DNA from: Apostichopus japonicus
Lineage: Eukaryota; Echinodermata; Holothuroidea; Aspidochirotida; Stichopodidae
NCBI RefSeq assembly: GCF_037975245.1
Contig: NC_092568.1
Coordinates: forward strand, 34,876,501-34,940,500
Length of the DNA stretch: 64,000 bases
Reading direction: 5' to 3'
The notes under the pieces were generated by a model. It worked only from the letters and a program-made list of their open reading frames with translations, searched no databases and was not told the origin of the DNA. Positions 46,116 through 58,100 of this stretch are shown in pieces. Every line of letters begins with the position of its first letter. Within the stretch, counting starts at the first letter, position 1. Made by a program: the position numbers and the translations under genes.

Positions 46116-49100
46116 CTGTAGAGCAATAAAATAGGAGAAAATATGCTAGAAAAAGAAAGTAGGATTTCCATATATGGCCCTCCCTGATTCTTATCTGGGG
46201 GGGGGGGCGTGTACATGGTTGTGACCCTGCTGGTTTTGGTAGAGACAACTAACTACTTTACTTCTCGCTTGTTACATAATCCCTCATTGTTACCTGAACA
46301 ACAGTTTCTTCTTTGTTGCTAACCAGTTTTAATTAATGCATTGTATATCCAATAGTTTATTAATGCTGACTCAATGTGTTAACGAAGAACCAGATAATGG
46401 TGCGAATACCCTTTGTCACATTTCAATGCCAACTGTACAGATGTTCGCATGTGGGGTAAAAGGAAAAGGATCTTTCTATTTTGTAGGCAATATGTGTGTA
46501 GCCTATTGTTCCATCCATTTGAATTGGCATTATTGTTATTTGCACAATAGCCTATTGTTCCATCCACTTTGATTGGTATTATTGCTATACCTTGTACACC
46601 GTACTCCTCTAGGTCCTTCCTTCGTATTCTACCTTTTGTAGTCATCTTGGCGGCTCTTCCAGGATTGAGCTTAGGATCAGGCGTGCTCATCATCGTAAAG
46701 GGAATATGTCAAGAAATATTATCTTCATACAATGCACAGGAAAGGAACTTTGTAGCAGGGACTGAGTTGCAGGGAACCTGAAGTTATAATCATTCTTTTG
46801 CTTTCATAATGCTTCACAAAACAGTTTGGGAACAGCAGCATCCTTTTGTGGTCATGTGACAATGTCATTTATTCAACTTTGTTCTGATAGGAAACCATCA
46901 AAAAAGTTACATCATTTAATTGCTTTTGTATTGATTTGACCAGCTAAAGGAAACGCTTGCAGCAAAATGGATACCCTTGAAACAAAAAGGGCAAGAAGTT
47001 CTAAACCTTTACAACAACATGGAACTTCTCAAGTATATGAATTTATGAGGCCAAACCAATAATCCGGTCAGTTTCTCTTATGTCCCAAACCTATTGTCAA
47101 GATGAATCCATTGTATTATCATAAATGCTAATATAAACCTGATTATCATTTACTCTACTAAAATACAAGTATTTAACTTATATAGATAACAGACGACCCA
47201 ATGAAGAAACATAAGGTTTTCTTCCTTGACAAATATTGTAAATGCATGATATAAACAAGTACTCTGAGGATATTAAAATGCCAATATCCCAAAATCAATC
47301 ATTGCATAGCTAATATGTTGTCTGGCGGGGATCATATGTCTGTGCGATTAATTAAGCAGCTTAGTCACTTGATTAGTGAGCTTTCAAAGTTAAACGTTAT
47401 TTCCAATACTAAATGTGGCACAGACTGCAAACTGCATTGATGAACAATATTTTAAATAGTCTGCAACATAGTACTAAAAATTAATGCCTATAAATCAGAT
47501 TGAGAAGATAATAAAATACTCATTTTTATCAATTTTTTTTCAGCCACAAAGTATCTATCAGGCTTTGTTTTGTAGTAAAAGGATATCTTCTAGTCTTGGT
47601 AGCACCTCCTTTCCTCCTAAAAGGCTGTGAAGAAAATAAAAAGGAGAAATTAACCTGACTGTATATTAATCCAGAAAGAACTAAGATTTCATGCCTTATT
47701 GAAATTTATAAAGTAAAATTCATTAATAAATTACGATAAAATTAATTTATTGGAATACATGAAAACATGGTACAATATAAAGATGTGGTGCATTTATTCC
47801 TGAAAATTTCAAAGCGCATCGACACCACAAAAGTCGTGTTTCTTATGTTTTTCATTGATTGCTTCCAAAATAGCTGCTTTCATTTTTGTGTTAAACTTGC
47901 AAGTTCAGTCACTTTGATTGATGAGCCTCTGATTTTTATAGGCTTACTTCTAAAAGTGATATGCCCTGTACTTACTATAGCTAAGTTCAATGCTTTGATA
48001 CAATTTAATTAAATAACGCACATTAAGTTAATGACAAGAGGCTGTGTGAACTGGTAAATGAACAATAAAATGTTTTTACCAAGTAAAAGATTACACATGA
48101 CATTCAACAGTTTTCATGTATTAGTAAGGGTAGATGTTGGAGTGGAATCCATGGTCCCCTCTTCTGAAGTCTGTTTTGACCAAAAAATTTACCGCAGTCT
48201 TTGTCATACCAAAGATACATGGTGGACAAACTATTGCATGCTTTGCGAGTGGGTATTCTTTACTAAATATTACGCCAACATTGGCTGAGAAGCAGTGCTA
48301 CCTCAGTAACAACTTTGGCATCTACCAACGAGTGGGTATTCCTTACTAAATATTATGTATTTTAGATCCGAACTCGCGATGAAGCCTCATTGGCTTATCA
48401 AAACCGCAAGCTGACCGAAGTCAGTCTCTTTTACATTCATATTTAACGTCCATGATTATGAATTATCACTTGTCAACATCTCTGTAACTGGACAACATAC
48501 ATTAATCTTGGAGAGACTCGAACCGGGGACCTTTTGATTGGAAGGTACCGGCGTTAACCACTGATACCACTGGGTATTCCTTACTTATTATTATACCAAC
48601 ATTTGCTGAGAAGCAGCACTACCTCAGTAAAAACTTTGGCATCTACCAATCCTTGCCAGCAGGGCATTCTCATCTGAATAATCTTGGATCTGTCAACGTT
48701 TACAATGGATTGGATATTTACCATGATCCCTGACATTTGCAGTCATAAATAAATGTTTGTCGACTAATATTGTTCAGTGCTGGAACCAGACATACTGTAC
48801 CCACGTATCACATACTCACCACATTAGGACTGTTCCAGGCACTGGAAGATGACGTTCTACCGGGTTTAATCACTTCTCTCATTTTCCTGTATAAAAAGTT
48901 GTAAACAAATTGTTTGTTTATATGACCATAACTTTCTCTTCTATAAAGTCTGTACAATTTATATACAGGAATGCAATGCACGAGCCTCACATGAAAAAAT
49001 ATGTAGCTCAGAGAACGACATAGAGATTATCAAGTTCCTAACACCATCTGTAGCTTTTGTCATTACTAACATTTAAACAATTTAGATTTTCTTATATCAT

Positions 49101-52100
49101 TCACATGAGTTATAAGATACACTGTAACATACTAGCATACACCTCTGATGTTGTGGTATTTTTATTTGAACTTTCTTAAACATTTGCACAAACTAACAAG
49201 ATAAACATAACAAGAAATGTTGTTACATGCTGGTCTGGTATGATCCAATCATTTCAGAATAAACTCTGGGTTGTACTTGAGAGTAAAAGGTAGATTCCAT
49301 TAGACAAAAAGAAAACAACTTTGGGGTACCAAAGTAGACTTCAAGGTTGCATTTAAGAAATATTATATTGCTATGAGCAAAGCTTAAGTCACACTTTATT
49401 TCCGTTCTATTAGCTTAAAGTTCCCTAGCAAAGAAAGCAACTCTCTTAAAGCTACTGTATAAACCAAAACGTGATCATATTGTAGGTGACTCTTGTATCA
49501 AAGATTACACCTCTTTTTACACTATCACCATTGTGACTGACTCAACTACATGAGACCGCGAGTTCTTGGTTGAACCAAACTTGCAGTGTTGCATTTGTAA
49601 TGTATTATGTGGATTTATACCCTGTGATAGACAAGGATTGAGGGAGGAGGCAGCCCCAAGCTCAGTGTTAAATTTGTTTATGTAAATCAGCTTGGGGTTG
49701 ACCTTTGGATCAGTAGTGAACTTTAATTTCCATTGTTTGTGACATGCATAATTTACAAATCAGCAGTAGGCATAAGTAACAGCGCTGCACATCACACTGC
49801 TCATGGTTTCATGCTTTTCTTCGAGTAAAGAAATATTCATGTTCGGAGATCATAAGCGCGGCGTCTGATATCGAGCACAGGGTCTAATGTAACCACGTGG
49901 GGTTTCAAAATCAATTTATGGCTGAACACCAAGCACAGGGTATGATTCGTTATGTAAAGGCAGCCAATAAGACCAATCCTATACTGCCTGCCCTATACCA
50001 TACTGCCAGGGGCTACCTTATCCTTCATTGCCTGGGGTCAATCTATCTTATATATCCAAGGACTAACATCTACTGCCAGTGGCCAACCTTTACCATACTG
50101 CCAGGGGCTTCCTTATACTTCACTGCCTGGGGTCAATCTATCTTTTAATGGCCATGGACTAACATACCCTGTACTGCCAGAGGTCGACCTATCTTATATA
50201 GCCAGGAGCCAAGCTATTCTATATATTGCCAAAGCCAACCATCCCATATCGCCATGGGCAGACATATGCTATATCGTCCTGGGGGGACTTATCCTATGTC
50301 ACCATGCGCCAACCTATCTATATACTGTCGGGGTCCAACCTCTCCTATATTTTCAGGGGCCAATCTATCCTATATTGCCAGGGGCCAAGCTATTCTATAT
50401 TGCCAGGGTCCAATCTATTCTATATTGCCAGGGGCCAAGCGATCCTATATTGCCAGGGGCCAAGCTATTCTATATTGCCAGGGGCCAATCTATCCTATAC
50501 TGTCAGGGGCCAAGCTATCCTATATTGCCAGGGGCCAATCTATCCTATATTGCCAGGGGCCAATCTATCCTATATTGTCAGGGGCCAAGCTATCCTATAT
50601 TGTCAGGAGCCAACCTATCTATATACTGTCAGGGTCCAACCTATCCTATATTGCCAGGGGCCAATCTATCCTATATTGTCAGGGGCCAAGCTATTCTATA
50701 TTGCCAGGGGCCAATCTATCCTATATATTGCCAAAGTCATCCATCCCATATCACCATGGGTGGACCTATCCCATATCGGCATGGGGCCAACCTACTTCAA
50801 CAACAGCCAATACCATTACCAACACTGTGAGTTATGAGACATATGAACTTGATTGATAACCAACAATAACAACCATACCAGGTACCATGTCAATCACTAA
50901 ACAGAACCTTTCTGAACTTCAATGTTGCTATCAATACAGAATTCAAAGCCATATCATCTCTTACACTGACTGTTAACATGAATTCCATTGCTTTTGACTA
51001 AATAATGGGCAAATTTAATTAGGTGTAAACCAACTAGGGGTCAACCCATAAAAACTCCATTGATAGTTATAAAACAATAACACCTGTAGTGGCTTTTTGG
51101 CAAGTGACAACAAAGCTGTTCTTGTTCAAATGAACAAATAATTGATGACGTACGTCAAATATTTCCAAATTCTTGCTCACTCTTCTTCTTGAAAAGAAAT
51201 TTGCTAAATAGGTAAATACTTAACCACATGAACCTGATATAAAAGTGCATTGGAATGAAATAAACTGTGGGCAGTTATAAACTTCAAACATGCTGGGAGA
51301 GTCTTTAAGAGAAGCAAACTCTCCTAGGAATAGAAAAGGAAAACAGATGCAAGATTACCTCCTCCTTCCTTCTGAAGCATCTGATAAGACCTCGACATCA
51401 CTGAGTCCGGATGATGACCTACGGCTACCCACGCTACCTACGGAAGAACCCCTCGAGTGGCCCCTTCTATGACCTAAACCGATAAAAAAAAATATATAAA
51501 GTCAGATCTACTGTATGCATAAATATGTATTTAAAAAATATAGTTTATTGACTGAATTTATGCATCACAAGTCATAAAATAAATTTCTTGACTGAATTAG
51601 TTTCAAACTTTGTTTAAATATAATTAGTTTGTCAAATGTCACCAAGTTTAGATTCAATTTTCTTTTTTTAAATATTATCCAGAGTGATGGATTGTCGGAA
51701 TATCCAAATTCTTTTCGGGTCTTTTCAAGTGTTCTGGAAATCAGCTCCATTGCCACCGAAATTTGCAGAAATGCAAACTAGAATCCCCCAAGTTTCTTTG
51801 CCTATAGATATTTAGTTCAGTATAGTGATGCACTTTGGAAAGAAAGCTAGTTTTTTTTATAAAGAAAGCCCAGTTGAATGTTAGTCACAGATATAAGTCT
51901 ATGCCTAATATATATCTAAGGCAGACATTCTCAATCAGCGACCAGTGGGCCAGACCTGGTCTGTGAGAGGCTTCAATCTAGCCCATAGACATATATCAGC
52001 ACACAATGTTGCACCCATCATTAGATAACTGGACCCTTCAGCCCTTAATGTTTGAGGGCCCCATCTGGACTATCCTGCACCTTGCTCAATCTGAATAAGA

Positions 52101-55100
52101 GTGAGAGTTTCAATCTGTCTGGCCCTTTGCTCCAAGAAAATGAATTCAGGACCCCAGTTTTCAAGGGACCTACATTTTAGAGTAAGAGCTTCAAACATGC
52201 CGTACGTACCTTAACAAAAAGTTTTTTTTTTTTGTGGCAGCTATATAATGTTTAGTGATTCGGATTTCCGTTGTTTTGATCCAGCCCTTCTTTATTAAAA
52301 TGATAAAATGATTGCAATACTCCGAGGCTATAGTTGTACGCCTACGAAGCAACTGTAAAAGATAATCTTTAACCTTCTAGCTTCCAGGACGTCAAGCCAT
52401 TACAATTTATGGACACCTACGCCGGTGACAATCGAATCCATTAGAGAAACTTCCAAATTTGCTTATCTTGATCAAGACATGTGGTGCCATCTACAATACT
52501 GTTTTATCACATCATTTTCCCGGCAAAAATGGTTGTTTTTCTTAATTTCTTTACATATTTTTACATATGCATAACCTTGAAGAGTAAAGTTTATTGCCCA
52601 ACAAACTCTCCAGGATGCCAGTTTTATGAAGCATTTGTTTTAGGCTGCCTCAACAGCATGCAGATAGCATCAGAGAATTTTAAAAAATGTATGAGGGCCT
52701 GGAATTTCTTTCCTACCGGTGTACCAGATATCCTAGGAGATATTAAAGCCATCTGCTAACAATTTCTCTGTTGACAGTTTTCTCCCGCAGAGAAAAAATT
52801 ATGTTCAAACTGTGTGAAACCTTTTGAAAAAAAACTGCTACAAAAATATGCAAAGTTTAGATCTGATGGATCACTCGGAGAGACTTGAAAATGAACTCGT
52901 CATCCTTGGACAGAGCATCATCTTTTCTTGATTTGTTCCTTTAATCAATTAACGTAACTTTTCTTCTGAACAAATATCCTGTTAGTTTTGGGCGGTCTGC
53001 CTTGAAAAGCAAACAGGAACTATAGACTACAATTTATACATTCATATATAATGTGAATACTTTGAGACTGAGCCAAACAGTCTGAATCTTGACCCACCAA
53101 TGAAAAACTGACAATAATTTACCAAACACATTTACAAACGAGAGCATAATCATTTGTGCCCATCTATTGTGTCTTCCGCGGTGCGTATAAAAAAAAAAAA
53201 ACTTAGAGAGTACTTTTAAATTCTACTTATATTTAAATTAAGTTACCTATCGTGTGTGGAGAAGGTCTGGTCCTTGATCGCCCTCTTTCTTGTGATCCCA
53301 GTATTCCTGGACGCCGCCCTCCTGACAGGCTTCTTTCTCTGCTCCTGTTACTGTTATCAAAATATCAATGTTATTATTATTATTTTACCAAATTTATATA
53401 GCGCTCTTTTCATGCTTAAGCATGTTCAAGAGCGCTTTACAATGACAACGAAATGACAAAACCCTTAAAATATGAATATGAAGAATAAAATTGACACAGC
53501 TTATATATTAATATAAAAATATATATATATATATATATATAAACGAAGGAATAATTTTAATATAGATTTACAGTGAAATTCCTAAAAAGAAAAAAGTGAG
53601 TTTTAAGTAAATTTAAGTAACAAAATGACAAAATCCCTTAAAATATGAATACGAAAAATAAAATGGACGCAGCTTGAATATTACTATAAAAATATATATG
53701 TGCTAATGAGTATGGGCTATTATGAGGTGTAAGTATTTATTTGGATGTAGGGGCATCGTATCGACACCGACGTACTGGTTGGGTGTGATTGATTACATTA
53801 CATAACCATGTTCCATGGAATCTCTGGCCAGATTCACTCTGTAGCTACTGCAATGTGCCAGGTTCAACAAAATATTGTGAACTACTTCTGACACTGAAAG
53901 GTAAGGATTGCTTCAGCAGAGCAATGTCTGGCCAAAATGGTATCTGTAAAATCAGGCTGGAGAATTTACATCTGCTAGAATAGCATGATGACCCTATAAA
54001 GCTTAGTGTTAATGTTTGTTTGGTGGACACAGTAAATGACTCTTTTGGCAAACTGAAACACCCAAGTATTAAGGCAAGACCAAAAACTTAGTGTTAGTTT
54101 TGTTGTATTTGTATTATTGGACATCACAAAGACTTTATTTAATTTCTAAATTCATCCCAAGAAAATACGCAGGCATAGCCTAGGCTTGTAACACATTCAT
54201 ATCAGATGCTCGTAAGCCTAGCTCCATTAACACATAGAGATCTAAACATCAAGTGACATAATTGGAAGAGGTCATTGAACCACTTAGGGCAAAAGGCAGA
54301 ACATACATAACTTGTAAGTAATAATGCACTATGTACTCAATACATAATGACCTGAAGCATGCCAGTTATTCCACGTCATATCATACAAATACTACAGGGT
54401 ACCATGATACAGAGAAACAATCAATATGAATGTAAAATTAATGTAATCAATATAACATATATCTATAGACACATGGTTATCAACATATGTTGCATCAGGT
54501 GATATACAAGTACAGTATATTGTTACTTGGGTGTATTACTAAGGCTTCAAGATATGGCAATTAACTAGCTAAATGCCAGTGGATTTTACTGACGTTTGCC
54601 AGTAGAAATGGCAGTAGACATATAAAATCTAAAAACACTTGCAATGGTTAGTCGGGTAACATTCGTTAGTCAAAGAACATGCTTGATTCTGTACCTACCA
54701 TATGCCTAGTAATTACTGCTTGTTATTAAAAAGCGGGCTTAGTTCCATACCTACCATCAGCCCAGCATTACTGCTTGTAATCAAACAACGGAATTGGTTC
54801 TGTGCCTACCATAAGCCCAGTATTACTGCTTGTTATCAAAGAATGGGCTTGATTCAGTACCTACTAGAAGCCCAGTAAGTACTGCTTGTTGTCAAAGAAC
54901 TCGCTTGGTTCTGTGCCTTCCACAAGCCCAGTATTACTGCTTGTTATCAAAGAGGGGGCTTGGTACTGTGCCTACCATAAGCCCAGTATTACTGCATGTT
55001 ATCAAGAGCAGGCTTGGTTCCATACTTACCATAAGCCCAGTAATTACTGCTTGCTATCAAGGACCGTGCTTAATTCCATACCTATCATAAGCCCAGTAAT

Positions 55101-58100
55101 TACTGCTTGTTATCAGCAAGTACAATTAGACTGCATCCGTAAGCAGTACACTAACTGATCTATGTTCTAATTCAGGAGATTGTCTGTGAGAAGTTGATTT
55201 TAGCCAGCAGAGAGTTTAAGTACTTGTATTTCTTAATAGGTGGCTACAATTGTAAATTTCTAGGCCTGAATACATTGTATGGATGTATATTTTGTTATTT
55301 CTTCATATTACGATACAATATTGTAGTATATTAATATGTGAATCAGGTGAACAAGCAGCTGCTCTAATTATGGGTTTGTTAAATTCCAACTGTAAAACAG
55401 ACAAGCACACTTACAACTTCAATTTGGCCTCCTGTTGTCTTCTTTTTTTCTCCTCAATGTAAGCCGTAGGGTCAAATCTTGGCTCTTTCATCCCTGTCAG
55501 AAAAAACAGAATCACCAATCATAAACTTGATAATTAACATATAAATGTTATCTATGCTGAACATACAGTCCTCCGAAATAACCAAATAACATGTTACTAT
55601 GATACTATGATAATGTTGAAGCGAACAGAATCTTGGGAACAAGCCTATGAAAACCTCATTACAACAAAATTTTCTTTAACAAACCTGCAAAAATAAAGAT
55701 GGAAAAAAGAAAACAAAATTGAAGTTATGGAGAGAATGATAGACATTATACACACTGCTGTCTAGGACTACATTAACTATGCATTATAATTTTCAATTTG
55801 AGCTATATAAATATATATAAAATTGGTTCTCCAGGATGCTTTCCAAAATAGGTTCAATGCAACAAAAAGAAATGCCTAAATGTGCTGCAAACCTGGAAGG
55901 CTAAAGAAGATGGTCATTAGCATGTCTTTACTGAGCCAGTGAACAATTAAACTTGCATCCATCTATTGTAGGGATGATTGAAAAATGCAATTTACGTTGA
56001 AAACTGCGTGGATAAGCATGGACTCTAGCTGGGCTGCTGTGTTTGAAAGACTGCATGGATTAGCATGGAGTCTAGCCTGGCTGCTATGTTTGCAAGACTG
56101 CATGGATAAGCATGGAATCTAGCTTGGTGGCTGTGTTTGAAAGACAGCATGGATAATCATGGAGTCTAGATTGGCTGCTGTGTTTGAAAGACTGCATAGA
56201 TAAGCATGGAGTCTATAGCTTGTCTTCTGTGTTTGAAAGACTGCATGGATAAGCATGGAGTCTAGCTTGGCTGCAGTGTTTGAAAGACTGCATAGATAAG
56301 CATGGAGTCTAGCTTGGCTGCTGTGTTTGAAAGACTGCATGGATTAGCATGGAGTCTAGCTTGGCTGCTGTGTTTGAAAGACTGTACATTTTCCAGTTCA
56401 TATAGAAAGCCTGCCTCTTTTTTGTAACTTGAAGATGTCAAATGAGGTTGGAATATCAGCAATAGTGTTTTTTAATATATTTATGATATATGGCAGCATA
56501 TATATGTCAAAGCATCCAAACTCTACCAACAACCTTCAACATTCACTAATTTGATAACGAATTTGAAACAATGAAATAACATGAACAGATAGAGAAATCT
56601 TGAAAGCATTGGGCATTGCACAATTTTACCTTGACACTGCGAGATCTTATGAAACAACGGATGATGTTTTAAAGCAGCAAACAGTGAAATCAAAATAAAT
56701 CTACTCCTGAAGGCCTCATACAAGAATAACTACCACGCAAACAGCAACATAACCACAACAATAACAAGTATTACATAAAAATTAACAAAAATTAAAAAAT
56801 CTTTTTTTTATTTTTTTATAGCAAACCTGCTGGGGATGGAGTCCGACTCCTGCCGACTAAGGATGAAGCCGATGACCTTCGACCCTCCCTGGAGTGCGAC
56901 CTTTCCCTGTTACGATTGGCAAAACCAGCACCTCCGACCCTAGATCTTTCACTTGAGCGATTCAGCACAGAGAGTGGTCTTCTGGAAGCTGACGGGGGGT
57001 TGTTTCTTTGCGGTTTCGGGAAATTTGGTGAACGGCTGGTACGCCTTGACAAGTTTCTGTTTATTTGATATAGATTAAGTACTAGCAGTAATCTTAGAGA
57101 GTGAACATCCAAGCTCGTACAGCTTAGTTAAAAATTCATTTAATTTTTAAGCAACAAAATTGGAATATGGTTTTGGCCATTTTGCATAGTAATTTGGAAG
57201 ATATCATCAAATATCATTAATTACCTAAGACTACTAAAGGAAACGAGATGAAGTGGGATGCATCAGGCATTATTTTAGGACGCCCAAATTGTCTGATATC
57301 CACAGTCGCTATGCCACAAGAAAACACTACATTTCTTCACTGTGCAATGCGCAACAAGGACAGGTCTTGTAAACTTGAAATATATCATTAAAATATCATT
57401 GTTTAACTAAAACATGTGTATCATAATTTCCTATGATATACTTACACCACCTGACGACCCCCACCCACCGTCCCCCACCCCCCTTCTCACAAACCCATCC
57501 AGAATCCATTCCCAGCCAAACACCTGCTAAATGCATTTAACCTACGTAACTTACTGTAAACTACAACTACTGTAACTTATTTGATTACAATCTTTCACTA
57601 CTCAATAGGATCCCCTTATGGCTTCAAACAAAGCATAGCTGAATGATCACATTTTGTTGTTCATGGGTTTTATATGAATTGACCAGTTTTGATCATCATT
57701 CAAAATTACTTTGTAAAGAAAGTTACAGATCTGCATCTTTGTACTGCAAACATGATTTTGGCCATTTTGCATAGTTCTATAAATGAATGCTATATATCCA
57801 TCAATACCATTGTTTTCCTTCAAACAAATGAAAAAGGATGAAGTGGGTTGCATGAGGCGTCTAATTTTTAGGACGTCCAAAGTTCTCAGATATCCACAGT
57901 CGCTATGCCACAATTAAATTCTACATTTATTATCCCTGCATCGCAAAACAAGGACATGTCTAGAAAACTTTCCGCTTTCAGTAATCTGCACGGTTGCAAG
58001 AGTCATGAAGAGAACTGAGGCAGATTGACACCAGTAATGGTGATGTAATCATTCGTTTTCAGAGTTAAGTTCTCTTCTTTTTTGTTGACTAGTTAGTTCT

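Noticed and set aside
46591-46693. Constitutive exon of CCDC61
   Set aside because: The donor phase fits the last exon, but every AG upstream gives the wrong incoming phase, and the vertebrate protein has no matching segment.
48500-48570. tRNA gene
   Set aside because: A and B boxes are present, but the acceptor stem is missing and the anticodon arm is poor; it is followed by a non-tRNA body, as in a SINE.
50226-50856. Three long overlapping frames of 151-203 codons as genes
   Set aside because: They are the same 25-bp tandem repeat read in three frames, inside an intron of CCDC61 and on the opposite strand.
49975-56384. CRISPR array
   Set aside because: Repeats are contiguous with no unique spacers, and the DNA is an animal gene intron.
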